From Dermatemys mawii (lineage: Eukaryota > Chordata > Testudines > Dermatemydidae): a stretch of DNA of 64,000 nt. This document shows positions 23,793 through 35,665 of the stretch, in pieces (the first letter of the stretch is position 1; each line of letters opens with the position of its first letter). The position numbers and the translations under genes were made by a program. The stretch is taken from NCBI GenBank assembly GCA_007922305.1, contig ML677334.1:17711853-17775852 (forward strand), in the 5' to 3' direction. The notes below the pieces were generated by a model. The model did not search any database, was not told the DNA's origin, and was given only the letters and a program-made list of their open reading frames with translations.

Positions 23793-24828
23793 AGCTGAAT
23801 AATGAGTTTATGCAAATTCTGAAATGCAAAAGAAGATACCCTGAATTTCCCTTTCACAGTATCTCAGATAGAATGTTGCTACAGAAATAACAAGGAAACC
23901 CGAAGGAAAGATGTAGATAGTTTATAACAAACAAATAAATAAAAATTAACCACTGAATAAAAAAGGGCCTCCCCTCGTCCCACGCATATACAGATAGCTT
24001 CAGTCTGTTCTAACCTCTATCTCTGCGAGGAGTGATCTAATAATTCACTTTTGGCTCTACCAGTCACGAGTTATCATACTGCTCATTCATGAAGATGAAA
24101 GTAAATGTCATCACAGTACTGGGCCATCACGTATTTTGCAATTCTGTGTGTGTATGAATAAACTGTGTTATTAAATTAATTTAAAAAGCTTTGCCTAAAT
24201 GACCACTGAGGGTGTATTTTTCTTTCTTCTTAGTAAAGTAGGATTTGTAGTACCATGAGTGTTAATCATCAGTTTGTAAGTGGTTATCTACATCTTCACT
24301 ATTCACTGATGCAAATGAGCAAAAAAAGAAATAGTAAACTATAGATTATCATTCTTCGAGAGAAATAAAAACATCTTTTATACAGGTGGATACTAAATCC
24401 CAGTTGTTCTTTTGCAGCACAGCCACTGCAGAAGTACTCTCTTTCTTGTAAAAACGAAACTGTTAGGTCATTAAACATGGTTGATAGTATGATACTAATA
24501 TTACAGTACAATGTAGTATAGTACCGATCCCCCAAAAATTGGTTAGCATATTCAGAGTTTGTCTTGGATTATTAAATGAAGAGTGAGATGATTTTAAGAA
24601 AACCCTGTTTATATTATACATATGTAGTTGCTTCATATATAGTTATATACAAATGCAAGACTCAGAGATACAAAATGCTTTATATTTGATAAAATAGAAT
24701 GACAACTATATAATGATGCTTGTGTATACCATAATTCAAAAAGACAATCATCCGCTATATACAAATCAATTTTTCTATTATTGAACTTAACACTCATAGA
24801 ATTATACTCCAATCAGTCACAGTAGTAT
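23793..24828. other. Unassigned AT-rich sequence
   Basis: No gene or repeat boundary recognised. Confidence 0.4.
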
Positions 24829-25049
24829 GGCTGGTTGAGAAAGGTCTCTTTTTCCCATGGAAAATGTCACATTTTCACACAAAACCCAAACATTTATGGC
24901 TTTCAGTCCCAAAGTTTTCAGGTTATAGCTTTTCAGTGAAAACTCAATTTTCCTCAGCAGGAAACCACTTTTTGCTTTAAAAAATTTTTTTGTTGTAAAT
25001 CCACTTCATTCAAAAAACAGTTGTAATGAAAATGTTTTGACCTTCCCTA
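24829..25049. repeat. AT-rich 'aaaatttt' MITE-like family, copy 2
   Basis: Begins 'ggctggttgagaaagg' and ends 'tgttttgaccttccctac', with 'gaaaatgtcacattttca' inside. Shares the inverted 'gctggtc / gacc' ends of the family. Confidence 0.5.
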
Positions 25050-25134
25050 CACAGCAGCAAGCATAAGTTTTAGTGTCATTTAGTTAACTTTTAAGGTAAC
25101 TTGTACCTTTTTTATGTATTTATCAGTCATGTTC

Positions 25135-25250
25135 ATTACAATCAGGCCTTTGGACCAACCAAGACTGGGGCCATATTGTGTGAGGTACTGTACAAACACA
25201 GAGTAGTGGACAGTCCCTGCCTTTCAGAATTTACAGTCTAAATAGACCCG
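25135..25250. repeat. Old SINE tail module ('tgctaggtactgtacaaacac')
   Basis: 'gaggtactgtacaaacaca' and 'gacagtccctgcctttcag' followed by 'ttacagtctaaatagac' form a conserved repeat tail seen elsewhere here at 32060-32140 and 46030-46090. Confidence 0.55.
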
Positions 25251-25362
25251 ACAGAAACAGAGTGGCTAGTTCCTGGTTTCTGTAGTTTTACTTCAAGGCC
25301 ACATTCCAAGAACAGGGAGGGAACAATCTGGATCCTAGTTTCCCCAGAGTGGGTTGTGTCCT

Positions 25363-26045
25363 TGTGATGGGGTGTACCAAACCCCCTGAGGAGCCCTGCT
25401 GGAGGCCTTTTGGTCCTGCCACACCCCACGCCGGAAAAGGGCAGTGAAGAATCTTCCAAGCTGCCTAGAGTGGCTGTGTGAGACACAGCCAGTCAGGCTC
25501 TAGCAGGCTATTATAAGAGAGCAGCAGGTCCAGAGTGAGATCAGTTCCCTGCTGGAGCTGGAGGAGCCTGGCTGGCTGGCTGGCTGAGGGAGGGAGCTGC
25601 AGGACATTGGACATGGCAGTCTGGCAGAAGCCAGGGAGAGTGAGAGGAGCTCTGGGACTTATTTCTGTGACTCCATCAGGACAAGGCACTGAGGTAAGAG
25701 TGAAGAGGGTGTGGGGCCACAGGGAAGTGCCCTAAGGAATTAGAGCAGTGGTATGGCTTAGATAAAGGGACACTTCCCTCCAACCCCCCATTAGCCACTA
25801 GGAGGAAGTGGTCTGGACTTTGAAGCACCCCAGAAGAGGAACTGAACTCTTTAGTGGCCCGACAGGAGACTCAGAGTCTGAAATGCCCAGAGTCAGTGAG
25901 GACATGTACTCCGCGATTCCCCCTGGATACCAGGGCTGAGACTACTGATAGACTACAGGACTAATTAAGGCCCTAAGCCCAAGGAGGACTACAGGGAAAG
26001 TAAGCGCAGGCCCGCACATTCTCAGCCATGGGGCACTTTTAAGAA
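25363..26045 (+). mobile_element. LTR-like element starting TGTGATGGGGTG
   Basis: Starts 'tgtgatggggtgtacc', then 'cagccagtcaggctctagc' (CCAAT-like), a TATA-like 'ctattataagagagcagca' near 25508, and a purine-rich 'gctggctggctggctgagg' leader. This order fits an LTR promoter of a turtle repeat I recognise. The right end is not clear, and no internal coding region or second LTR is visible. Confidence 0.45.
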
Positions 26046-26267
26046 GTGAGTGCGCCTACTACAATCTTGTACGCTGATTTGGGTCCGGTGAGGGTGAGGA
26101 TGCAGGAATGGCCTTGGCAGGGACCCATTTTACCCAGTGCAGCAGTCCCTACTTTAGCTGCTTCTGCAGTTACTGCTATCAGGTGGAGCTTCTGGCCAGC
26201 TCCTCTTAGCAACTGTTCCCTAAGACCACATCACCATATATTTTTCCAACTAAGGAAGTTGGTGGAC

Positions 26268-26385
26268 AAGGGTGACCAGATGTCCCAATTTTATAGGGAC
26301 CTTCCTGATTTTAGGGTCTTTTTCTTATATAGGCTCCTATTACCCCCCACCCTGTCCTGATTTTTCACACTGTCTGCTCACCCTG
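26268..26385 (-). mobile_element. hAT MITE 'agggtgaccaga', 118 bp, inverted copy
   Basis: Ends 'aagggtgaccagatgtcc' and '...tgctcaccctg' are imperfect inverted repeats. A perfect 8-bp duplication TGGTGGAC lies at 26260-26267 and 26386-26393. The same family occurs in opposite orientation at 36839-36960. Confidence 0.93.
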
Positions 26386-26393
26386 TGGTGGAC

Positions 26394-27429
26394 CCACTCA
26401 AATAGATCATTCCTATTTTCTAGAAATTACCTGGTTTGATTACATTATTTAGGCTTAAAACAGGTATACCTCTAGAACCAGGATGAACTCTTTAAATTCA
26501 CCCACTGTAGATTTTTTTTCTCCTTAGGAGATAATGTTCTGTAATAAGTGTTTAAATTGTGCACCAATATCAAGCCATAAAAATGGGAACAAATTAACAA
26601 AAATAATTATTTCTAATATTGAAGCATTACAATACAGTAAATTCAATAAAGACTGTAAAATGCCCATAGAGATTTTATGCATATATAGCCTTGTGTTGCA
26701 CTATGTGATCTCTAACATATGGGTACTGTTAATTTGCTTGATCTTGCATCTGTTGAAGTGAAGGGCAAAACTCCCATTGACTACAATAAAGCAGAATCAA
26801 GTTCCATTTCTTGTACTGTTTCAGTAACTAGCCACAGCATCTGAAAAGTTGTAGATGGAAAGCAAACATTCTGCTCTAGTCTATCAAGTGAATAAGGAAC
26901 CTAGAGTATCTGTCCCTGATGTTCAAGTGCAAATTGTATAGCAATCCATGTCTTTCCATCAAAACAGTTTATTTAAACACACTAAGTATTTACACTGTCA
27001 TAGCTGCATCTCCTTTGCTGTTTTCTTGCCTTTTGAAGCTTCTCCCTCACAGACAAATGTAAGAATTTGAGTTTCTATTGTATGAGAACTACCTCCCGTC
27101 TGAAGTTATTTTATGCACAAATGCAATTGCACCGCTCAATGTGTTACTCTGTGGTGCAATCTGTCAGAGTATAGGTAGAAGTTAAACAAATAGTATCATT
27201 CTGTGTGGGTGTGTAAGAAATACATATATTAAAAACTTGTAAGTTTAAGGCAGTAAAATACCTATTTCCAAGAGAAAGATGTTAGTCTTCATAATACAAA
27301 GACTGCTGGTTCATGAGGCATCATGCTATATCAGTTGTAATCATGCTCAAGAGATTGCTTGTTTCACATAAGTCATTACACATGGGGTTTTCAAAATCAT
27401 TTAGTATTGATTTAACTCTGCTCCTTCCG
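26394..27429. other. Unassigned AT-rich sequence
   Basis: No gene or repeat boundary recognised. Confidence 0.4.
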
Positions 27430-27780
27430 AAGTCAGCCAACTATTTTCCATAAAATGTTTTTTCAGCATAAATTTTGTTTTTCGTTGAACAAGAAATTCT
27501 TGCACAAAATGTTAAGGTTTTAATCAAAATCCTCAGAAACTTGTTGCTACTTGAAAGCCAAATTTTTTCACCTACAATCCCAAAACAGTTCCATTTTCTG
27601 CAGCCAAAAGCTGAAAAATCCTCAGTTTAGGTGTTTTACATTTTTCAGTTAAGGTTTTTTCTTTAATTTTTCCAGGTTTTAATGAACATGAAAACTTTTT
27701 TCATTATTATTTTCACTAGAAAATAATTCCCCAGCAGCTTTAGCTTTAACGTTTATATCATTAGGAGCAGAGCTAGGCCA
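27430..27780. repeat. AT-rich 'aaaatttt' MITE-like family, copy 3
   Basis: Starts 'gtcagccaactattttcc' and ends near 'ggagcagagctaggcc'; the interior is full of TTTT/AAAA runs like the other copies. Confidence 0.45.
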
Positions 27781-28919
27781 ATTCTGAACAGTTTTGAAAA
27801 CTACACTCAAAACGCAGCTTTGGTTTTCTAAGATGGACACTCTGCATAGCTAAGCAGGAAGAGGTTGTCCATGGTGCAACTGTCTACATAATATATCAAA
27901 TTGTGAAGAAGTTACAATATGCTGCAATTTCATAATTACTTTTATTAGTAGCTATTTCATTTATCACCAAGACAACTAAATATATTCAATTAATATTTAA
28001 AAATCCATAAATTAATAAATTATCCTCATGCCAGGATCAGTAACTACTTGTATCTGTTTTTTGAAATGAAGAAAAAGTCATACTTTAACTATCTGTGCTG
28101 TCTTTGCATTCCATTGCACGTGATCATCCTTTTCAAGGCTTCCTGTGTAATCAATAGTGAGCAGCATAGGTTCACAACAAAGCATGATTCTTTTATATAG
28201 CGGAGGATGCTACGACGCATGGTGTTTCCTAGATGTAGGAACTCTCCTCCATCTACCACCATTGTCTCTCTCACTGCTATACCAATTTGGAGGTTGCACT
28301 GTTAATGAATTAAATGCTTTGACATGATCTGTGGTCTTCTGAATAATTACTGTATTTTACCTTCTAGCACAGCACAATTTAATTTAGATGGCAGTAGATC
28401 GTTTTTGTTAAGTTAATTAGGGTTCAAGCAGTAATTGCTCATATATATGTGGTATAGCTGTTGTCTTCATGAGTGAGTATTTGATTATCTCCCCAGATGC
28501 ATCCAACCATAGCATGTACCAAGGTCTCAATGTATCAGTCAGCAGATTCATGCATTTTCAGTGCACATAGTCTTTCTGATGCCACATTCACATTTCATAT
28601 GAATGAAAAAATTCTTTAAATATTAAAACTGCAGTTGCATACCAGCTACCAGAAAGAAGAAATAGTTAAATGTATTCTGGCCTTCAATACACAGATGACA
28701 GATTAACTATACTTTCTTCCTGGCATCTAAGAAGTCATCTCCATTAATAGTAAGAATATAGTTCTCCAAAACATAGTACTAATTTATAAACATTGTATAG
28801 GTTTGCCAGGGCAGGTTGGAAATGCAGAAGGAAGGGTAAGTGGCAGAGTGATTATTCTTGCTAAGAAAATCTTCTATACTATAATTAGAACATAGCTGCA
28901 GCTTAATACAACATATGGG
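27781..28919. other. Unassigned AT-rich sequence
   Basis: No supported gene; a leftward 61-codon open frame at 28089-28274 has no motif. Confidence 0.4.
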
Positions 28920-29195
28920 GGACAGTGTAGTTTAGTACACAGAACACTGGACTGGGAATCAGGAGACCTGCATTCTATTTTTAGCTCTGGCTCCACCCTG
29001 CTTTTTGACCATGGCAAGTCACTTCCCTGGTTTCCTATCTCACCATTTCTCTATTGTTTATCTATTTACAAGTGCACAAAGTGCAAACTCCTTTTGTCTC
29101 TCACTATGTGTGTGTTCAGCACCTAGCACAATGAGGCTCAAATGTTAGCTTGGGCTGCTAAGTGCCATTGCAGTGCGAACATTAATAATAAAGTA
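28920..29195 (+). mobile_element. CORE-SINE/MIR-type SINE, near full length
   Basis: tRNA-like head 'gtagtttagtacacagaac' with 'actgggaatcaggagacct', then 'ggcaagtcacttccctgg', then tail 'gttcagcacctagcacaat' ending in 'attaataataaag'. Order and phrasing are those of amniote MIR-like SINEs. Confidence 0.7.
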
Positions 29196-29640
29196 ATATC
29201 TTCATTTCAGCATGTCACAGCCAATAATAATGAGTGGACTCAAGAGCATTAGTCTAGTAACACACACCGGTATTGTAGTCAGTCCTTATCTTTGTCTTGG
29301 ATGGTCCTTAGACTATGCAAGCAGTGATGCACAAAATTCAGTGGCATTGGTAGCCACTACCGACTATATCCAGACCTCCACAGACCTTGGAGGCCAGTAC
29401 TATAGAAGGTTGAGATTCCTGTTAGAATTATGTAGGCATCTAATCCTCAGTGAGTTCGATTAAATACTATTCTCAGACACAGCTTTATGTCTGATAGATG
29501 TAAGAAAATGCATGTTATGTAAGCTAATTTAGACTCAACTGAGTCTTGTTACATGCTGCAGAGCTGAAATCACTGATAACCAGATCTAAGCAGTGTCTCG
29601 GCTGCAAGAGATTGTCCATTGTGCACCAGCAGTGAGGACC
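29196..29640. other. Unassigned non-coding sequence
   Basis: Nothing recognised. Confidence 0.35.
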
Positions 29641-29649
29641 TCCCTATAA

Positions 29650-30405
29650 CAGCTGAAGTCACTGAGAGCTAGAATCAGAGTGCTGTTTTAAGTGATGGGA
29701 CCCGAAGTCAGAGGATTGGTGGTTGGCTGGCAGGGTTGCCAGTGGAGAGGTGCAGCAACCGGCTGGCAAGGCGGCCACCGGGAAGGACAAAAGTGGAGCC
29801 CCACAGAGAGGCACAGCAATCAGCCAGCAGATGGCTGGTGGAGAGGCATGGCAATTGGCTAGTAGGACAGCTGGTGAAGAGAGGCAGTGAGCGAGTGTCG
29901 GGGCATAGGAATGAGTAAGGTGCCTTCTTATCCACCCACCCCCCACCAAGGGTTGAAGGTGAACTCTGCAGATGCACCGCTGAATCTGGGTCTGCACTGA
30001 CCAAGGACAGCAACTGTGAATGGGTTGCAGAGAAGAGACGGGCATGTTAAAGGGACTTTTGGTTGCTGGACTTACAAACCTGGGGGGAAGGGACACTGCC
30101 CGTCTTACTTGGAGGATGGGTCTTTTGGTCATGGTTTATATTTATGAACCCTGTTTGTGGTGGTCTCCTAAATTAATGCCAAATGGCTTTCCCCACTTTA
30201 TTAAAAGTTTCTTTGCTACACTCAGACTCTGTGCTTACAAGAGGTGAAGTATTGCCTGTTAGACACCCAGAGGGTGGTGTGTAATTGTTCCAGGTCACTA
30301 GGTGGGAGCTCAAGACAGTTTTGTGTTGAATTATTGAAAAAGAACCCCTAGATACAGAACCTGGCCCTTGTTACTGCCAACACTGGCTAGCAGAAGGATT
30401 ACAGT
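29650..30405 (+). mobile_element. LTR-like element with U3 minisatellite
   Basis: A tandem minisatellite (29712-29890) is followed by 'ccactttattaaaagtttc', a likely polyadenylation region, and a leader-like stretch with 'gggagctcaagacagtttt' and 'aacccctagatacagaacc'. I recognise the latter as the conserved end of a turtle LTR family. Leftward open frames of up to 157 codons across the minisatellite are artefacts of the GC-rich repeat. Internal retroviral-type genes are absent, so this would be a solo LTR or fragment. Confidence 0.5.
29712..29890 (+). repeat. Imperfect ~36-bp minisatellite, four units
   Basis: Units begin 'ggctggcagggttgccag', 'ggctggcaaggcggccac', 'agccagcagatggctggtg' and 'ggctagtaggacagctggtg', and run into 'gagaggNgcagcaa'-like ends. 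The second unit carries about 25 extra bases. Confidence 0.75.
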
Positions 30406-31475
30406 TACACTGTACTATAGATCAATAAATGTTACACAAAACAACATAAAATAGTGGTAAGATATAATATAATCATCAGATTTCCCATAATAACCAGTTA
30501 ATATCAGTGGACCCTCAGAATCTTAATTCTTGGGTCCATGTCTTTTCCATATGAAGGACATTTTTGTTTGGGGTGCAGGAGGGAATCTTCCTTCCAAAAT
30601 AGGGACTTTATACTCTTTTTTTTTTTTCTGTACCACTGTCTTCCACTCTGACCCTTGTTATGGAGAGATGTTCCAGGGTCTCAACTTGTCCTATTCCTGT
30701 TGGATCTCTGGCTCTTATTTTCTGTCATCCCTCAACCAGTGGATGTCCTTCTCCCTCGCTTCTCTCTGGTGATTGAAACGTGCAAGTGTTCCACCTTTCA
30801 TAACTCTGCTGAAGGAATCAGGCTTTTTCTCAACTGCAGTCCCTCAGGAGAAGCTCTCTAATCCAGATACCACAGTCTTACTGAGCCTTTACGTGCCTTT
30901 CTGGCTACCTCTAGCAGCAAAGTGGATTTTCAGAAAACCTTTCCTGAAGCTCCCTGATCTGAGACTATTTTTACTAGGCCTATCAGCTTGGAAAAGGGGA
31001 TCAGTAACAAAGGCTCCCTGTGCAGATATAACACAGATATCCCCATCTCAAAGCTGGATTTCCTTTCTCAAAGTGGAACTTCCCTCTCTTACATGACGGA
31101 TGCAGAAAGCTACCCAACTCTCCCTTCTGCTTCCTGATACGTACACAATATGGTTTCCTGATTGCTTTTGAGGTGGAACAATTTGGCTGAAGGTGGAAGG
31201 AGGTTTGTCCAACTCTCCCTGGAATCTGATTGTTTGTTTGAATCAGAAAGGGACCACGCTGTGTATCAAATATCATCGTATCCGCTCTGAAGTTGCAGCT
31301 GCTCATCCTCCTGCCGATGGAATAACAGTAATGGCTTTTTTAGAATCCATTACAATTTTCTCTACCAACATCTAGCTAGCTCTCAATATAGCTTACCTCA
31401 CAGCAGTTCTTTCTTTCTCCGTGGTATCTACAGAATACACTGAATGATGGGAAGATAATTCTTACTCTTACTTAT
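30406..31475. other. Unassigned sequence
   Basis: No recognised repeat. Overlapping open frames of about 100 codons on both strands near 30770-31300 show no domain. Confidence 0.35.
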
Positions 31476-31477
31476 GG

Positions 31478-32013
31478 GAGCTGGTCAATAATTTTCCATT
31501 AATATGCAGTTTCTGCAAAATCAAAACTTTCTATATGAAAAACTTTGAATTTGCCATAATATTTTGATTTTTCTGTTGGGGAAAATCCAAATTAAATATT
31601 TTACTTTGGGATGGTCCAACCAAATTGAAATGTTTTGTTGAACCAAATCAAAACAATTCATGGTGCATCAGTTCAGCTTGGAATGATGGTTTCTTCTCTG
31701 GTTGAACTGGTGCAGAGCATCATTAGAGTCCCATAACCAGGGTGCATTACAGGAGATATCGGGTGGTTCACAAATGAGAATGAGGTCATGAGGCATACAA
31801 ACTACAACTCCAATAAGTAACTGTATCAACTCAGGTCCATACATTAGAATGTCCCATCAAACATTTTGACATTTCCAAATCAAGGGATTTTTGGAACTTT
31901 TCATGCCATGAAAATATTTTACTAGTTTGACTTTTTATCCCAATTTGGGATAAAAATAAATGTCTAAATCAGAATCTTACATGAGTTGGAAATTCCAAAA
32001 TTTGACCAGCTCT
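31478..32013. mobile_element. AT-rich 'aaaatttt' MITE-like family, copy 4 (both ends visible)
   Basis: The left end 'gagctggtcaataattttcc' faces the right end 'ccaaaatttgaccagctct', so this copy shows imperfect terminal inverted repeats AGAGCTGGTCAA. It is the best copy for defining the family. No clear target duplication. Confidence 0.6.
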
Positions 32014-32039
32014 ATTATGTATTTGTATTTCAACAGAAA

Positions 32040-32235
32040 TGGAAGGCCTGGAGACTGAGGTTCCATTGAACTAGGCACTGTTCAAACACATAACAATCAT
32101 TCCCCCAAAGCTTACAACCTAATATGGCAAGCAATGGATGAGAAGAGTAGCAGAAGGACAGGTGGACCTAGTGTATTTTCCTGAGTCTCCTGAATCTCTT
32201 TCCTATCCACTAGAACAATACTGGTATTATACTCA
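32040..32235 (-). mobile_element. CORE-SINE/MIR-type SINE, antisense
   Basis: 'ctaggcactgttcaaacaca', 'aaagcttacaacctaatat' and the head complement 'cctatccactagaacaata' run in reverse order to the SINE at 28920. Confidence 0.55.
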
Positions 32236-33129
32236 CTGCTGAGGGAGGAGCCATAAAATTAATAAAGTCCTTCCTCACTCAGCTTTATTGCTAGAACTGA
32301 TATTTCGGGGTCCTTGTTAGATGATATTATGCCTGAATAATTTTGAAAGAAGATTCATGATGAATTTTGCACAGACATTACTTTTACTACAGATATGTGA
32401 CTTACATTTGTAGTACTGTTGAATACTCTTGTCACATTCAGGTTTGCCTCAGTAAGTAGTGTAAGAGCTGTTTGAATGTATGTGACAGGTTGGCAGGTGA
32501 ATTTATTTCTATGCTTTATTGCTATGTCTTCATTTATGGGATATCATTTTCAAAGTTGTTTCTGTATTTCTTCATCATACAAAGTAAGTTTTCAGTTTTT
32601 GAAGGCAACAATTGCACCTACACTGGTGGAAGATGCTCTTTCAAAATGTAAAACCAAGTGTGGATTGGTGCATGCAGATGGCATTGATTGATATATGGCC
32701 TTTTCAACAAATTTGGGTGCTGTGCATTGGCAATACATTTGGAAGACAAATGATGATTGCTCTCATCAGTGGATTTATTTAGTTATGCTACAAAAGTAAC
32801 TTCTTTTTCTTGACTCTAAGGTTGCTCAAGTGTATTTCTCATTGGCACAGTCACTAACATCAATGGAATCAGCAGTTTAGTCAACAATAAAATCCACAGC
32901 ATCTTCAGTTCACATGCCTTATCATACTAGTCAAATGTGCTCACAGACTTTTTTTCTACCACAGACTCATTTTTAATTCTAACATATGACTAATCTCTAT
33001 GCAGACATCTAATATCTTACTGTTGGACTCAAATGCACAACCTTAACCTATGTGCAGTTCAAAATGAGCTTAGCAGACTGGGGAATCCAGCCCCATAAAT
33101 GTAATCATGTCACTGCCAAAATTCTTATC
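32236..33129. other. Unassigned AT-rich sequence
   Basis: May include the 5' part of the LINE remnant to the right, but nothing is recognisable. Confidence 0.35.
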
Positions 33130-33750
33130 AATCATGAGTAATTCAGCACAAAAAACAATCCTAAAATAAAGGGAGCATCGCCTACAAATGACCTTTCTGA
33201 AGAAGAGCTTCCTACTGTTCAAGTTGCTAGGAAAATAGTTACAGAAATTATATCAAATTGTACAGTAAAGCTCCCTGCAAGATTCAGTAGACTGGAAGAA
33301 AGAACTGGACAGAAAACTAATCTATTGAGCTCATATAATGACCTGACCAATGGCAGGAAAGAAATGGAACAGAGGATTTCAAAGGTAGGGGATAGTGCTA
33401 AGCAGAAAGATAATAAAGAGGCAAATTGGAACAGCACATTGGAATTTTAGTTTAAAAAAACAGAGGACCTTGAAAACTCCAGACACAACAAATATATTCA
33501 TGTTACCGTGCTTCCAGGGGCGATAGAGAGCAAGCACCCTCATGGCCTTGTCTGAATCCTGGCTTCCCAAAACCTTGTGTGTGACTAGAAAGATGCAAAA
33601 AAAATGTCAGGATTGGGAGGATTCATACGATTGCTGCTTCCGTCTTCAACCACCCTCATGAAGCTAACACCAGCCATCATCTAGCTTCCGCATTTCCATG
33701 AGCTCCTTTTCATGGCTGCCTAAGTCATTACAGACGTGAATGAAGGAGAT
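33130..33750 (+). pseudogene. L1-like LINE ORF1 remnant
   Basis: Rightward translation from about 33145 gives a lysine- and glutamate-rich, coiled-coil-like stretch (SEEELPTVQVARKIVTE, then RLEERTGQK, then NGRKEMEQRISKVGD). After a stop at 33448-33450 it reads KKTEDLENSRHNKYIHVTVL with PGAIESKHPHGL. This parallels the 'DLENRSRRNNIRI.GLPEG.E..NP' hinge between the coiled coil and the RNA-binding domain of L1/Tx1-type ORF1 proteins. Downstream it degenerates. ORF1 proteins bind LINE RNA; this piece is dead and 5'-truncated. Confidence 0.55.
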
Positions 33751-35570
33751 ACTTAGATTCTTATTTTTTTTCCAAGGTTATTCAACTGGAATTTAATTAA
33801 AGAATAAATGAATTCATGGATAGCACCAAGTAACTTCATAACGCAGATTAGATTTATTCTGTTCTGACCTTTTACCCTATGAAGACTTTCACATGGACCA
33901 AACACTCATCTTTGCAAAACGGCAGGACTTTTATAGATGATGGGCCAAATCATCAGCTAATTTTGGTGGAGCTGTGCCATTTTACACCAATTGATGATCT
34001 GGACAGATGATATTATAACAAGTAATCAATGAACGTTTTAGTCTCAGGGGGCTGTGTAAAGAGTGTATGCCAAATGGGGAACAGGAATGTTGTATAATAA
34101 ATCTTGACCTTTAAACGTGAGAATGAACCTTTTGGCATTTTACCATATCACTTAATGTTTCTGGCATCATGTCATATCTGTTTTGGGATCAAGTGTGCAC
34201 AGGCTGAAAGTGATACACATTTCTGAAAATAAATATTCCATTTCCCCCCGTTTTTATTTTATTTCAGAATTTAGTGCTGAATGTGCAAAAAGTGGGTTCC
34301 TTTCATTTGAGTTTCACCGTCTCATTTGCACAGAATTTTGACGAAGAGTAAGATAGTCAAAAAGAACTAATGATTTTGGGTGACTTAGTTTGGGTGTGCC
34401 CAACTTGAAACACCTTAAATAGGTGTGATTATTTATTTCAGAAAATGCTGAGCACCTGCTCTTGAACATTACAATGTTAAAATGTCTCAGTAGGAGTTTC
34501 TTTGTTTGCTTCAGTGGGAATAAAACAGGCCTTATTTGTGTAAAGTAGACATTCACTACATTTTTAGAAATTAGGATAAAAGTGTTTACAATGGAGTCAA
34601 GTAAACAGTGAGAATCCCTACAGCTCAGATTATGGTCTCTAGAAGGGATGTTGATGGATTTAGCAGATTTTTTTCAATAGAACTCCATAGATCACTGTAT
34701 GGATTGCTTGTGATTCCTAAAGTTGTATATTTGCCAACACTTTTCAGCTGATAGTGCTGTATAAACTAATAACTGAAAACTGTGCTGTATAATTGTACAA
34801 GTACCAGGGAGAGAGGAGACTAATGAGAACTGTTCTGAAGTTTTTCTCCTTTTGGCCTGAAATTGCTCAAATTTGTTTGGACTTCAAGGACTACTACAAG
34901 GCCTTTGTTTACTAAGGCTGTCTTCGAGAGGAACATTTGAGTGTTTGGGAGTAAAGCTTGGTTTGGCTGGTGGGGTTTCATAGCTTATTAGCTAATAATG
35001 TTGTTGTGTGGCTGATAAGCAGTGATGTGACATTTTGTATTCTTGTAAATGCCTCTGGGGGTTATCAGAAGCATTCTATTATAGACATTTAATTCATTAA
35101 ATATTATATATAAGGGAAGTATCAGAAGGATAGAAACAGCATGAGGATGAAAGACCTGAGGGATGGTGAGAGAGAACCTCCAATAAGTCATTTCAGACCT
35201 AAGCCATGTAGAATCCAACATTGTCTGCAATTACAGGAACAGAATGACACAAATTAATAGGTATTGAGTTCCTTCATTTTCCTTGAAGGTAAATTATTGA
35301 TTATTGCTCAGTTATTTACTGACAGTGACATTGTGTAGAAGCTAACAGAAGGCTACCTGTATATGCCTCCTTTTGCTTCTGTTTTGCAAGTGGGATTAGC
35401 TATATTTATATGCAATTTATATGGTTATTAATTTACATGCATAGCCAGACACAAAGTTTAAGCAACTATATTTTCAAAGAGTTGCACATAGTTGTAAAGT
35501 GTGTGATGTTGGAAATCACTGTAAAACATCAAGATAGCTATCTCCATGTCAAACCCTAGAAGAGATCTGG
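33751..35570. other. Unassigned sequence with one old palindromic repeat
   Basis: At 33935-34010, 'gggccaaatcatcagctaat' faces 'accaattgatgatctgga', an old self-complementary amniote repeat. Otherwise nothing recognised. Confidence 0.4.
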
Positions 35571-35575
35571 CACAG

Positions 35576-35665
35576 GTAGTTTTACCTCAGTGTAGCTAGT
35601 TAAGGTCAAACCTATATCTCACACTAGGGGTTGACCTTGAGTAGCTATAATGAGGTAAAAGCTAC
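35576..35665. repeat. Foldback MITE-like hairpin
   Basis: The left arm 'gtagttttacctcagtgtag' continuing to 'gttaaggtcaaacc' (35576-35612) pairs with the right arm 'ggttgaccttgagtagct' continuing to 'gaggtaaaagctac' (35628-35665). The loop is about 15 bases and the arms carry a few mismatches. Confidence 0.7.

Noticed and set aside
29659..30132. 157-codon leftward open frame
   Set aside because: It runs through the LTR minisatellite and its alanine, proline and serine repeats follow the tandem units.
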